Of a DNA stretch of 64,000 bases, positions 43,331 through 54,684 are shown in pieces (positions within the stretch are counted from its first letter, which is position 1; each line of letters begins with the position of its first letter). Under the pieces are notes generated by a model. The model had not been told where the DNA came from. It saw only the letters and a program-made list of their open reading frames with translations, and searched no databases. The stretch lies in the NCBI GenBank assembly GCA_031213475.1, contig JARUPZ010000018.1, forward strand, positions 4,030,733 to 4,094,732. The letters are read 5' to 3'. Source of the stretch: Nereocystis luetkeana (lineage: Eukaryota > Sar > Phaeophyceae > Laminariales > Laminariaceae). The position numbers and the translations under genes were made by a program.

Positions 43331-45330
43331 GAGAGAGAGGGGGAGCGGTGAGTGGGGGGGGGGGTGGGCAGGTAGAAGAAGCAGGCAGAGACGAGACGAG
43401 TCCTTATGTAAAAGGGTCTGTTGAATTAATATCTGATGGAATGATGCGTGTCGAGGCTCTGTCTTCTGTGAGAAGAGATGCAGAGGTTGCACCGAAGTGT
43501 CTGTGAAGATCACTTGTGATGAAGAAAAGAGATTGTTTGGAAAGGTGCTTATGTGGCCAAATTTGGAAACGAAAGAGAATGATCGAGGTGGGCGATGCCA
43601 TCACCTGATCACGAGACAATGCCCATGCTACGGGCAGGTGTATTCTACAGTAGCCCGTCAAGGTTCCCTGAACCGTTCCTAGCGATGTCCCTGCAACGTT
43701 CTATGTAGCGTACTCGTAAGGTTCTATGCAACGTTACCTGATAATTATGGTGGTAAGCTAGCTACCCTGCATTACGATCAGTATGATAGAGGTAAGTTGA
43801 ATACAGTGCGTTGGCAAGAAAGAACAAACTCAAGTCTCGCCGCATATCGTATTTCTCCGCATCTATCATAAGGTACCAGGTACTTAGTATGTTCGTGTAA
43901 AGTGACTGCACATCAACATAGATATGGATCTCAACGCCCATATTTCAATAATATCTGGTCGACGCAGGCTGGTGGGGGTGGGTTTTGGCGGGCGCTTTGA
44001 GGGGGCGGGGAAGGGGGGTAGCGGAGCTTTCAACAGGATAATACTAGCTCATTTCTTCAGTTGCACGCAGCATCCACCAAGTAGAACGCGACTCCTTTCG
44101 GTTGCATGTTGCCTAACAGAGATCGGGCGGGGGGGGCGGGGGAGGGAGGGTGAGTGTGGAATTGGGGAGGGGTGCACTGGAGGTTGGGCTCAACTTGCGA
44201 GGAAAGGGGCAAAGATGGACGACCAGGGGACGCTCCAAATACGCCTAAATATCATGGGAGACCGTTCGTTTTGGTCGCGTCAAGGCCTCTTTCGGCCTTA
44301 CTCATCGGTAGATTTAGTGCAGGTGGGGGGGCGGCCAGTCAAAGCGTCAACCCCCGGTCTCCTACGTAGCATCTTTTCGTTTCCCCTTGAGACCTGCACT
44401 CTGGTTGTAGGACCAAAACACTTGAAATTGCAGAAATATTCAGTTGTTGTACAGAAGCGCAGCAACATCTTACAGTGAAAAGGTTCGAGGAGTAAGCCGT
44501 CTTTTACTCTCAGATGTCCGCCGGGGGTGGTGGCAATGACCACGGAGGCATGTACATAGGGCGAGGAAAAGTTGTAGGATAATGAGTCCGTCGACTGGAT
44601 GGAGGTCGTGGCATATTAGCTTATTCTGGGGGCGCGTGTCGATGGTGTGAGGGGGTAATTATCGGGAAAACCGGGCAGGTGGGGAGGAGGGAGGCAGTCC
44701 TGACGAGACAGCGGCGGTGGCGGTTAGGTTTGCCGCGAGTGAGTTTGTGGGGCTGACAACTCCGCCGAGTAATGCGAGGATCAGATCGGCGGGTTAAACA
44801 AGGCATCGAGAGGCAGAGCGCGTGGAGATGAGATAGTCGGCAGAGGGTATAGTATGATGATATTGGCGACGGCGCGCGCTATGCTGACAGGGACGCCGGA
44901 GAGCACTCCAGCGTGTGGGGAGTGAGGTGAGGGTAAGGGCGTGAGGGGCATAAGGGTAGCAAGGGTGGCGGTGTGGTCGGGTTTTAGCGTTTTCTTACTA
45001 GTCGTGACGTTGCGGGCATCGGGCCTATTTTTTCTACTGTGTGTTGAGTCACTGCGTGGAACTATCTTACGTGGCAGGCATTGGCCGCCGAAAGAAAACA
45101 AAAATCGGCTTGTTGATTCGCTGCATGCGACTACCGCTGTACGCATCAGACATCAGCCGTCGAACAACAGAAAATCGGCTTGTGAAGGTTCAATACTTCG
45201 GGGGACAGGAGAAGAACGCACACGTGAAGCTCAAAATGTGTTTGTTCTTAGTCTTTCTAGTAATAGGCATAATGGTAATCCTTGCAGAAGAGAGGAGTTC
45301 AAGTACTAGCCAAAGATAGAGATGAGCATC
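43331..45330. other. No gene recognised
   Basis: Several open frames of 60-184 codons on both strands (for example 43924-44478 plus, 43661-43404 minus, 45041-45319 plus with a hydrophobic stretch CLFLVFLVIGIMVILA) lack family similarity or a consistent exon structure. Not annotated as genes. Confidence 0.3.
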
Positions 45331-45575
45331 GCACGAGAATCGAGTTGAAATACGATATCGATCGACGAAGAATCTTATCGATTCGTACGATATCGATAAA
45401 CGAAAAATCTAATCGATATATGCTACGTATACACACGATCTCGATTTTCGATATACCGAAAAGTTTCGTTCAGTGTCGTCACATAAACAAATGCGGGAAT
45501 GCCAACGGATGGTCTGGGCAAAAACGCGTTCGAAGACCGGCAAAATCGATGTATCGACAAAACCGATACGATATC
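45318..45575. repeat. ATCGAT-motif element remnant
   Basis: tagagatgagcatcgcacga (hAT-terminus-like) is followed by more than eight atcgat/gatatcga words up to cgatacgatatc. Only one end can be recognised. Confidence 0.45.
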
Positions 45576-46946
45576 TAACAGTAACTACTATTAATAGACA
45601 AATAACGCCCAGTGACGATAAGACAAGAAACTAGAGGCCTTACAGACAACCAGGGCAAAACGTTTTCTTCATTTTTAGAGACCCCGGTCGGCACTGGGAT
45701 ACACGTAGAGTCTAGCGACAAATGCCATTTAAGTTGCCAACCCCACTATTCGTTTCAACAGCAAACAAACAAGCAAGGGTACATAAACACTAAGACGCCC
45801 TCACGCGTAAATACACGGTGCAGTGCGCCGTCGGCTGGACTCTCGTGCGCGCATGAGACATGTCGACAGCGGGGCGCTCCTGCGATCAACCAACTACAGC
45901 TACCGACAACAAGAAAATAACGCCAGACACATATTCCACAAAAGCCTGAAAACTATTGTGAAAACCAGACTAACCTTCAGTTTCCCAGATTATGACACCG
46001 TTGCAAGCAAAACAATAGCAAGACGAGTCAGCTACTCACGGGCATCTCCTCTGACATCAGCAATCAGCTTCACTCGCAAGCAAAACGTGCGAAAATGTGC
46101 CCCGTCCCCTCCCCCCCCTCCCTTCCCCCCGCCGCAGGCATCACGACATGCCAACAACCCGTATACCCTGGTACATAATTTGGCCAACTCGAAGTTCCAC
46201 GGCACTGCTACGAGTGCTTGTACGAGTGTATCAAATACTGCTTGCTACGTACAGGTATATGTATATCAATAGAACACCTGGAAAAAAATGTAGGAAAACA
46301 AGCAAAAATACGAAAGGCAGACTGAGGTTTACGGGAAACAAGAACTTCGGGAATCATAATATTGAAAATGGTGGAGAATGCACCCGTTTCCAAACAAGAA
46401 ATCTACATTCTGGGTCGGTACTTCGGTTTGGTACCACAATAGGTGTATTTTACCATTGCTGAGTGTCGTTTATAAACGCGTTCCCGCGCCAACGCCAGCG
46501 AGAAAAAAAAAAAAACTGAAAAAATCCAGGAAACCACCACTCTCAGCGGACTACAGCAAGCATACGTGCTGTCTGGTTGTCCGTACAGAAGCAGCAGCAG
46601 TACAAGCTCAGCACGAGCAACGCTAGCCTAAGATGGGCGGCTTTGCTGCTGCTGCTGCTGCTGCTGCTGGGCCGGTGACGTACACCTGGTAGCACAGAAT
46701 ACGCTACTGCCGTTCAGTCTAAATACGTCCGTAAAACAACTTCAGCCCACTTTTTTTAGTTGATACCAGGTATGTACTAGTAAGTGGCAAGTGGGTGTAT
46801 CTTTCTAGCTATCGTCCTGCGGTAAAGCTGACAACGCCCTTCCTACAAAACGTGCGTACGTATACGTATACGTTTGTCTTTGTTTTTTTTTGGTGCGGCC
46901 CAAAGGGCGTCGGCACAACTTGTGGAGGGTACGTCCGGGGTATTCT
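45576..46946. other. No gene recognised
   Basis: Unique sequence; a (CTG)n run at 46645-46670 and TACCWGGTA motifs at 46687 and 46764. Confidence 0.3.
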
Positions 46947-47037
46947 TAACCCTTTTAGGACCGCGGTCCCGTTTTGGGGACACATTACTTAGAATTTGAG
47001 TGGTTTGTCCCCAAAACGGGACTGCGGTTCTAAAAGC
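46947..47037. mobile_element. M2 MITE copy 8
   Basis: Left ttaacccttttaggaccgcg, right acgggactgcggttctaaaa. One of the least diverged copies. Confidence 0.85.
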
Positions 47038-47795
47038 CGGGATACTTTCACCGCCCCGCACCCCGAAGACTACGAAAAAAACACCCAACACCACGGAGGT
47101 GATAAAAATAATAGCGATTTCAAGAGTAACTACAAGATGTATGGAAGCACTCGGTCGATTGGGGGTCGCCGAAGCCTGACACTTCTGTGCCGGACGCACA
47201 GCAGCTGCAGTGACCAGCGGCGGCTGCAGCCGCAGCACCGGCGGCAGCAGTAGCAGCGAGTTTCCCAATTTACACCAAGGCGTTTCTCTCCATCGTGCGA
47301 TGCGGCACGCACGACAGCACTATTAATAGACAAAATCTAAGCCTTTTTAACATACGTACCTGGTATCGGTTGTATCCAACATTTTTTACCTACACTAGAC
47401 ATCGACGAAACAAATCGAGTACGGGTACCACCTATAAAACCACACATGGGTTTGTAGCCCCTTGTTAGGCTTATAGTACGACCTATCCACAAATAGCTTT
47501 GTAGCCCCTTGGCAGGCTCAGGCTCGTACTGGGGTGTAAGAAGCTGCAAATCACGAGCTATGACAGATGGTGGCTGGTTTCTCCTGCATAGCGTGGTGGT
47601 GGACCGGTGGGCGGGCGGGCGCACGATCGACCCCACTGCACAGTACCACTGACGCTTTCCACTTTAGCTTCAGCTGATCAAGGAATGAAGCCCGCACCCC
47701 ACATTTTTCGCGCAAAAATAATCTGCGATGAGGCAGGGATAAGGGACGCGGGGAAGGGGGGAAAGAGAGAGGTGGGGAAGGGAGCGGGGGGCGGG
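47038..47795. other. No gene recognised
   Basis: The minus strand at 47160-47060 contains a hydrophobic run (LVVTLEIAIIFITSVVLGVF) in an otherwise unsupported frame that continues into M2. Not called. Confidence 0.3.
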
Positions 47796-48395
47796 GGGGG
47801 GGGGGGTACTCGATATTATACGTGGCCGTAGCCGTATGACCATAAACCCTCGCATCCCTACAATGCCGGGACGTAGCACGTCGGGTTTCACCGACCAGGG
47901 GTGTACTTATTACCATGCATGGCCGCAGTCGTATGACCATATACCCTCGCTTCTCTATAACGCCGGAACGGAGCACGTCGGGTTTTCACCGACCAGGCAG
48001 GCATTGCTTACACCAAGCGCGAAGCGCCGTGAGGTGTCCGGCGAGTGGCATGAAGGGCGAGCTGCATCCTACTAGGAACCGCTTGTGTTGGCGGACTTGC
48101 ATATGGATGACAGCATCAATGAGTTAATTTAATTTCCGGTGTGCCCACCTCCAAAGACAGCAAAAGGTAACTGCCTCTTGGGTGCCTTACCATAAAGGCT
48201 ACGCGATGCGATCGTTCTCCTTGTGCGGAGCAAAGGTTCTCTACCCCGCACAAATGATCAAACTCGACCTCCAGCTGTGATCGACCGCCAAAAACAAAAA
48301 CAGACAAACAGTACCCCATTGTCTAGCTCAGGTAGTGAGCGGCATGTTTTACAGTGTCGTTGTCGACCGACGCCAACCCAACCTATAAAAATGGC
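47796..48395 (+). mobile_element. Family A elements, head-to-head-duplicated copy with full tail
   Basis: A G-run and a first head (47810-47885, cut at cgggtttcaccgaccagg) are followed directly by a second head (47890 onward) and a complete body to caaccgacgccaacccaacc at 48360-48385. A slippage- or template-switch-like duplication of the head. Confidence 0.75.
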
Positions 48396-48399
48396 AGGG

Positions 48400-48660
48400 A
48401 ACAGGGGGGGGTGGGGGTGTACTCGATAGGAGAGATGTCCATCTCATGCATAGCCGTAGTCGTATGATCATAGACCCTCGCATCCCTACCATGCCGGGAC
48501 GGAGCATGTCGGGTTTTCACCGACCAGGCAGGCATTGCTTACACCAAGCGCGAAGCGCCGTGAGGTGTCCGGCGAGTCGCATGACGGGTGAGCTGCATCC
48601 TACCAAGAACCGCTTGTGAGGCGAACTTAGGGTGGGGGGGGGGGGGGGGGGGGGGGCTCA
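48400..48660 (+). mobile_element. Family A element, head only, with a second long G-tract
   Basis: Begins within 15 bp of the previous copy's tail, so the two are head-to-tail. After gcgaacttagggtg it ends in a 24-base G-run (48630-48656). Confidence 0.75.
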
Positions 48661-49469
48661 GGAAGAGAGACGCCGGACATCAGACGGACTGGTCGAACTG
48701 TCCAACCGTAGGAGGGAAACAGAGAAGACCCCCTCTACGGAACAGATCAACAGTAGGTCAGCACAGTACTGTGGCGCTCGTTATTTTTGCTCTTGATGTG
48801 TATTCGTGTCAACCTTCTGACGAGCGTCCCTTCCCAACAGATCTCAGGGCAAAGACCAATACTGCCAGGTGTTAACAGCTGATGTGTAGTGCTTTGTGGC
48901 GCTTTCGTCCTGGGTAAGCCTTGGTTCGTTCGTTGGTCGGAGGAAGGGTCTCGCAACATGAACACGCTGAACGCACTTTAAACTTCTCCCCACTGAAAAC
49001 AGACAGGTCAGCACACGGTTGAAACTGATGAACAAACCGAGACAACACCCCAAGTGAATAAAATCAGTCCGTCAATGCGTCGTGCCTGCAGCTGCGAAAA
49101 CCAAGGCCGATTACGTCGAAAGGCCACAATATTGCCACCACGAGTGCACACAGCGCTACTCACGTGCCAGGTCTGTACGTACCAGGTACGTACGACGTCA
49201 CAATCCCCGGCAATGAACACGACCGCGCCGCGGTTCCTCGGGCGAAGAATCATGTACTCGGATATTCCCTGGTTTCACTCCAAGGCTAGGCCGCCTCCGT
49301 CCTCTGGCAGAGAACGAAGGCTAAGTAAACTGCTCTACTAAATTTTGCCGCGAGCCGGGGCGGAGACGAAAAGTCGCGTCCCTCCCACCCACGAAAACTA
49401 CTTGTAGGCCCAAAACATGGCAGTCTAAAGCATTACACTAGTGGCGCTCTGCTGTTTTTTTCCCCTCCG
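48661..49469. other. No clear gene; candidate 3' end of the kinase gene
   Basis: Mostly unassigned. On the minus strand a good pyrimidine-rich acceptor (cgttctctgccag) at 49304 precedes AGG ACG GAG GCG GCC TAG, which could be a short terminal exon. Another frame nearby reads YMILRPRNRGAVVFIAGDCD up to a gtacgt donor at 49192. Neither can be confirmed. Confidence 0.3.
49286..49303 (-). CDS. Candidate terminal exon of the protein kinase
   Basis: The acceptor ctctgccag, then five codons (RTEAA) and a stop, phase 0 to match the phase-0 donor of the exon at 50113-50292. Only the splice signal and frame support it. Confidence 0.2.
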   Translation of the reverse strand, partial: RTEAA

Positions 49470-49592
49470 CGCAATGTCTGCCTGGTCGGTGAAAACCCGG
49501 CGTGCTCCGTGCCGGCATTGTAGGGGTGCGAGGGTCTATGGTAATACGACTACGGCCATGCATGAGGTCGAGTACCCCCCCCCCCCCCCCCC
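49470..49592 (-). mobile_element. Family A element, head fragment
   Basis: gcaatgtctgcctggtcggt, cattgtaggggtgcgagggt, ggccatgcatgagg, then a C-run at 49576-49591. Confidence 0.75.
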
Positions 49593-49599
49593 TGCAACT

Positions 49600-50095
49600 C
49601 CCCAACTCCCTCCCCACCATAACTCTTATCATAATATTGGCGCCCCACTGTGTAACCCCTCCCCCCTCCCGCCCCCCAACCCCCCCCCCCCCCACCCGAA
49701 CCCTAACACAGTAGTGGCCCAATGTTCAACCCCAACCCCTCACCCGACCCTACCCCTAGCACAGTAGTTGCGCCTTGCTTTATAACCCCCCCCTCCAAAT
49801 CCTTGCCCTAACATAGTAGTGGCGCCTCGTTTAACACCTCCCCCCCTCCACCCTCCCCCCACCCCATCCTCATTCCACCCTATAATCCTAACACTACAGT
49901 CGCGCCCCGTTGCTTCACCCCCCCCCCCCCCCCCCCCGCCCCCCACTCCATCCTTCCCCCTAATACAGTGGTGCCGCTGTCAACACACACACCCCTGACC
50001 CCCCTCCCCCCCCCCCCTGCCTGCCTCCCCACCCGGACCCTATATCAATACCGACGCCCCACTGTCCACCGCCTTGCCCCCCCCCACCGTCGCCC
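49600..50095. repeat. C-rich minisatellite, ~50-60-bp unit
   Basis: About seven units of ccctaacacagtagtggcgc plus variable C-runs (up to ~20). It lies just downstream (minus strand) of kinase exon D, so it is intronic or 3' flanking. Confidence 0.75.
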
Positions 50096-50112
50096 CCGGC
50101 CCCGACTCTCAC

Positions 50113-50292
50113 CGACCGGACCGCAGCTAGCAGCTTTCTTTTAGCGCTGGAGATTCTGAGCGGCTCCAGACTCAAACTGAGGTCGTTGCCCTCCATGCTA
50201 GGCGCCTTCGTGGAAAGCCAGGGGTGATCAAGCGCCTCAGCCGCCGTCATCCTAGTCGCTGGATCAATGATCAACAGGCCCCTGATCAGATC
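50113..50292 (-). CDS. CAMK-like protein kinase, exon D (end of C-lobe)
   Basis: This exon has 60 codons, phase 0. The minus-strand acceptor is tatcgatag and the donor cggtcg|gtgaga. It encodes DLIRGLLIIDPATRMTAAEA, LDHPWLSTKAPSMEGNDLSL and the tail LEPLRISSAKRKLLAAVRS. The Arg in 'DPATRMTAAEALDHPWL' is the conserved subdomain XI arginine and HPWL the standard helix-I motif. The 'KRKL.AAVR' tail resembles the segment after the kinase domain in CaMK/CDPK-type enzymes, where it begins the regulatory helix. The frame joins exon C as SDDAK-DLIRGLL. No EF-hands are seen in the window, so CaMK versus CDPK cannot be decided. Confidence 0.85.
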
Positions 50293-50439
50293 CTATCGAT
50301 ATGAAGAACAGATAGCGTGAGATGGGCGGCGGGGGGGGGGGGGGGATCAACAGCTTCTTGTGAATACCTTACATATGGTGTATTCGTATTTGTACCTGAT
50401 GTGAATATTAGAGAGCGGGGGATGGGGGCGGGGGGGGGG

Positions 50440-50530
50440 GGGGGGGGAGTACTCATGTCATACATGGACGCAGTCGTATGACCGCAGACCTTCGCATCCA
50501 TACAATTACTGGACGGAGCACGTCGGCTCT
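50440..50530 (+). mobile_element. Family A element, head fragment
   Basis: A 20-base G-run, then gtcatacatggacgcagtcg, tatgaccgcagacc and ggacggagcacgtcgg; antisense to the kinase gene, in its last observed intron. Confidence 0.7.
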
Positions 50531-50539
50531 GTTTCATTA

Positions 50540-51330
50540 GAATTGAAGCGAAAACGGGTTTTGTTTGGCATACGGCGGTGCCTCCAGCGGGGCCCTCTCA
50601 CCAGCCGGGAGAGCGTACCAATTTTTTACTTGCCTTAGCCGTTTGACCATCGACCACGCGCCCCTTTCGAAACGGAGTACCCTTCCTACTCCTAATAGAG
50701 GCATCTCCAACAGTTGGGCACTCATTGTGTTGTTTCCATGAATTACATAGAAAGTTCTGACTAATCTTATCCCCGTCCTATTTCGCCGCCTGTGGCCACC
50801 ATCCATCTCCTAGGATAGCGATCATTTTCTGGCTGCTATCTAGTGTACCAAATTCATCCATGCCACATTCGTCTATTTCCCTCATTTTCTCTCCTAACAC
50901 ATGCTTCTTTTGTATATTTCACATCCTCCTACTATGTGAGTTCTACTCTCTATGGCTTTGCCACACGGGCACATTTGTGCATCTACTTCCTCCTCCTCCC
51001 GACTACTGGTATACCTCTTTCTTCTTTCTGGCGGGTCCAGGTCCCTCACACGAAATCGCAGTTTCAGCGTTTTCGCCAAGTCCATTGGGTCGGCAAACAC
51101 TTTCTCATTCATGTCCCTTCGCCCAGCCCCCCATACACCTCTTGAAGTGTTTCTCCGATTTCACCTTATTTCTTAGCGCTACCGTAGCCTTTCCCTTATT
51201 TCTGTGATTCCTTCTACCTCTGTCTGGGGCCTCTCAAACTTCTCCGTGGGCATCATATCTTCTTGGTTTCGACCTATATCCTTCCATACTGTCCTATACC
51301 TTCCACCCTTTCTCGACTACGCTACCCCAC
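50540..51330 (-). pseudogene. LINE (non-LTR retrotransposon) C-terminal fragment, second copy
   Basis: The minus-strand frame has RFRVRDLDPPERRKRY, then DAQMCPCGKAIESRTHIVGG and CEIYKRSMC, a C-x-C-x(n)-H-x4-C zinc-knuckle-like motif. It continues as diverged REIDECGMDEF, WWPQAA and GDKIS segments with frameshifts, homologous to 38606-39000. It lies in the 1.08-kb intron between kinase exons C and D, in the same orientation as the gene. Confidence 0.6.
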
Positions 51331-51369
51331 CTTATTCCGGCTCGCCCTTCTGTTACTTTCTTCGCGTAC

Positions 51370-51528
51370 CTTAGCGTCGTCCGAGACGTGGCTCCAGATT
51401 CTGGCGTAAAACCCGAAGTGGCCCGCTTTGATCTTGCGAAACAGGATATTGACGTCCTTCGCCACGAAAGGGTAGCCGCCGCAAAGCAGGTGGTAGATGA
51501 TCACACCCATGCTCCACATGTCTACCGC
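51370..51528 (-). CDS. CAMK-like protein kinase, exon C
   Basis: This exon has 53 codons, phase 0. The acceptor is cactaacag and the donor gctaag|gtacgc. It encodes AVDMWSMGVIIYHLLCGGYP and FVAKDVNILFRKIKAGHFGF, then YARIWSHVSDDAK. This is kinase subdomain IX (DMWSxGVIxYxLLCGxxPF) and X. The text joins exon B (KGYGT-AVDMWSMG) and exon D without gaps. The residues 'LLCG(G)YPF' are characteristic of the CAMK group. Confidence 0.9.
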
Positions 51529-53033
51529 CTGTTAGTGTTGTTGTTGGTGGTGGTAGTGTTGTTGCGCGCACGACGAGAGGCCAAATGCGCGATAGGAAAA
51601 CGCATGAACGTTAGTTAGTCGAGAATGGCGAGATTGAACAATTTGTGTCATGTCTTTATTGGGCTCATTTTGCGCCGCCCCCGTCGACGGTGGTCAAGAA
51701 TACTGCGCCAATAAATCTGAACATAACGCACGGCACCGCACCGCACCGCATCCCGCTCGCCTACTTGCTGGGATGCTGGCGCGCGACCGCAAACAAACTT
51801 CGACACCAACGACGTACTCAACACCACGTACGTACACACCAGGTACACAAAAACTTCCGGTCACATCTATTACTTTTAGACAGGACTACACATGGAAAAA
51901 AAGGGAAATACAATAGACCACAAATAAAGGAAAACATAGCCTTGTCTCTTGTGCTGGTCGTTATCATCGGGTTCCTTTCCAGCTTGCCAGCCGTAGATTA
52001 TTTCACGCTGCCAACGACCACTCAACGTGAGTATTGGATTGGATGAGGCCTCCTGCTCCGGAGCATGAGGGAGGGCCTCGCCCGGGAAAAGCCCCGCGGT
52101 GAGTGCGCTCTCCGCGCGGCGCCCATCCCTGGGATTGAAATGATCGAGCAGAAAAAAAAAAAAAAACTACCAAGCCTGTAGGTGGGTGGGAAGGTCACGA
52201 TTTTACCGGCTCGAAAGCTGGAGGCAGTGGCAGTTCGCTCGTGGTCGGGTATCAGTGGTCCCGCTTCCTCTTTGGTGACGGTTGGACCTGAGGGCAAGTA
52301 GTCGATCCGATGTGGAAATCCGCTGCGTTCTCCGACTTCAGGATCTCGTCAACGACCGTGCCCGCCGGTGGCTTGTCCTCCGAGACGTGGAAAGGGGGTG
52401 CATGGTGGTCGGGCATCCCCACCGCTCACCAATGCCCCTCAACGCCGCCTCGTTGTCCCTGTTGGTCAGTGCTTGCGCTCGCCGCAAGGCACCGGGATGT
52501 CGCGTATCGATGTACTGTAGATATGAAGTATAGTCGGTGTTTTTTCTCCTTTCATCCTCAGAAATTTCAAGCTCAGCACCCAAATAAGTATTGTATTTAT
52601 TAAGAAGGGTAAAACATAGGGTGCAGTCCGTAAACGCGCGACGTGTGGTGGACCGGGTTGGTTTCTTGTTGAAAAAAAAGTTGGCCGAGCTCCGATCCGG
52701 AGTCGGCGAGAGGACGGCGCCGTGGTCGCGGGCGCCAGGGCCAGCGCTACGGCGCTGCTTGGTGATGGGCAAGGCCCGGCATAAATCCTCTGTAGGTTTC
52801 CTCTGTCTATCCTGTGCTCGCAGGGTAGGCTAGGCTTCGACAGACTGATCGTTTCATGCGTCTAACTCGGAGTAAATCCAACAGATCCTAGATTCTTATT
52901 TTCGTGCCAAAGATTGGTTGCTTGGATTAGGTCACGATTTTACTTCCATAAGTACATACCTTACTCTGTAGAATAAAAAAAAACGCATAACAAGGATGAT
53001 AGCACACCTTCCTTGAATAAGACCCCCCTGTTT
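51529..53033. other. Kinase intron B-C, no second gene supported
   Basis: Contains a tgttgttggtggtggt run by the exon C acceptor and a minus-strand frame near 52430-52260 (FHVSEDKPPAGTVVDEIL, KSENAADFHIG, ending PSPKRKRDH and a stop). The latter reads protein-like but has no splice support; it could be a remnant of a mobile-element protein. Confidence 0.35.
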
Positions 53034-53640
53034 TAAGAACTACCCTGGGCTGGGTAATCGACCGGCCTTTTAACCCCATAGCTCAGTAGGTAACACCGCC
53101 ACATTAGACGTCGTCGGCAACGTGGGTTCGAATCTCTCTGCGAACGTTGCTTTATAGAAACGCTTGGGCGTGCGTCCCTAAAAACATATCTTCCTGGTTC
53201 CTCAGGTATTGAAACGAAGCGGTTAGGCCACCGTACAGACGAATACGGTACCGACAACCCAACGATTCCGCCGTTCAGAGGAGGGGGAGAGTGTTATAAG
53301 GATTACCCACGGCTAAGTAATCGATCGATCTCTCACCCCTATAGCTCAGTAGGTAATACCGTCACATTTGACCTCGTCGAGGACAGGGGTTCGAATCTCA
53401 CTTAGAACGATTCTTTTAGAGAAACATGTGCGCGTGCGGCCTTAAAAACACATCTCCCTAGTTCCCCAGGTGTGCAAACGAAGCGGGTAGGTCAGCGTAC
53501 GGCCGTATACGGTACCGACGCCACAAAAAATCCCACCGTTCAGAGGGGGGGGTGTATTAAGGATCACCCTGGGCTGGGAACCGATCGATCTTTCACCCCT
53601 AAAGCTTAGTAGGTAACACCTTCACCCCCCCCTACAAAAA
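53034..53640 (+). mobile_element. SINE2 tandem array, two full units and one truncated
   Basis: Units start at about 53034, 53294 and 53562. Each has aatcgatcga, then a tRNA-like box A (atagctcagtaggtaa), a box B (gggttcgaatctc), ggttcc.caggt.ttgaaacgaagcgg, taggcc.ccgtac and cccaccgttcagaggggggg. The period is ~260 bp and the junction is attaaggat.accc. Such head-to-tail tRNA-SINE arrays are unusual. The units are intronic in the kinase gene, antisense. Confidence 0.7.
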
Positions 53641-54426
53641 CACACCCGGGGGTATATTGTTTGAGTTGGTTTTGGGCTGTACGTTGAATACCACACCCCG
53701 ATCGAACGTACGCCTGAAAATGTATCAAATAGTCACTTTTTCAGTCGGACAAGGGCTCTGAGGTCTCTGGTACCTGATAGCATACCACCCGAAGAATATC
53801 TTAATCCGCATAGGTCTCCCCCGCAGCTTGAAGGTTTCTGCTCTGACGCACATCGCTGAATAGCGAATACGATGCCAAGACTGTCGTCGGAACACAGTAA
53901 AATAGAAGAAGCGCCTACGCAGTGGCCTGGTGCAGTTAAGAGTTTGATCAACGAGGCGTCTGCCACGCTCGTCAATCCACCACTTATTTTAATATGGAAC
54001 GCAAAAACACGCACAAGGCACGCAGAGCAGAGCAGAGCAGGACCTTTCCCCTTTCCCCCCTGTTCTTGTTTTCCGTGATACTGTCTTGCGTCATTGCCGT
54101 GCGTGCGTTACCCCAGCTAACGCTGAAGCCCGCCTACTGCGGGCTAATTGTGCTGTGCATGCCCCCTGCTGTCAGCTTATGGTGCAAAACGCCAACCTGC
54201 TTGGGTTGGTCGTAGCGGGCACCAACCCCGGAGTAAAATTGTTTGGGCTAGTCGGAGCGGCCACCTGGGACAAAAATATCACCCTTTGTGTGTCTACATA
54301 TATCCCACGAAGCTTGCATATATTAGTTCCGACAAAACCTTCGATCTTACTGCTGTCGTTTTTTAATTATAGCATATACCGTGTATGACATACCTGGTAT
54401 ATACCAGGTGTACATTAATAACTCAC
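53641..54426. other. Kinase intron, unassigned; perfect TACCWGGTA palindrome near the exon B donor
   Basis: tacctggtatataccaggt (54391-54409) lies 17 bp into the intron after exon B. A minus-strand frame at 54014-53733 (93 codons, HIKISGGLTSVADASLIKLL) is protein-like but unplaced. Confidence 0.35.
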
Positions 54427-54684
54427 CGTGCCGTACCCCTTCAACTTCAGAATCTCCGGGGCCATGAACTTGCGGCTTCCGCAAACGTCATTCACAAAGC
54501 CGTCCTTCACGCTGCAGGCCATGCCGAAGTCTGCGACCCGGATGCTCAGGTCGTCGTCGGGCGAGGCCAGCAGCAGGTTTGCCGGCTTGAGGTCTCGGTG
54601 CACGACGTACTTAGCGTGCATGTCCTCGATGCCGCTCAAGAGGACGCGGCAAAGGTCTCGTGCTTCCTCCTCATTGTATGCGGT
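54427..54684 (-). CDS. CAMK-like protein kinase, exon B (catalytic loop and activation segment)
   Basis: This exon has 86 codons, phase 0. The acceptor is atgaacag and the donor ggcacg|gtgagt. It encodes TAYNEEEARDLCRVLLSGIE, then the catalytic loop HRDLKPANLL (catalytic Asp, Lys and Asn intact), the metal-binding DFG in RVADFGMACS, and the activation-segment end CGSRKFMAPEILK. Subdomains VIa to VIII are complete, so the active site is intact here. The R before D in HRD and 'KP' after it mark a Ser/Thr kinase that is activated on its loop. The 'CGS...APEIL' form is CAMK-like. Cellular role cannot be read. Confidence 0.92.

Noticed and set aside
43924-44478. 184-codon plus-strand frame as a gene
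   Set aside because: G-rich composition explains the lack of stops; no recognisable motif or splice evidence.
49192-49280. NYN/PIN-like nuclease exon (YMILRPRNRGAVVFIAGDCD)
   Set aside because: The similarity to the '(V/I)AGD.D' motif is short, and no partner exons were found.
53085-53150. tRNA genes with atagctcagtagg and gggttcgaatc boxes
   Set aside because: No closed acceptor stem; the sequence repeats as part of a ~260-bp SINE unit.
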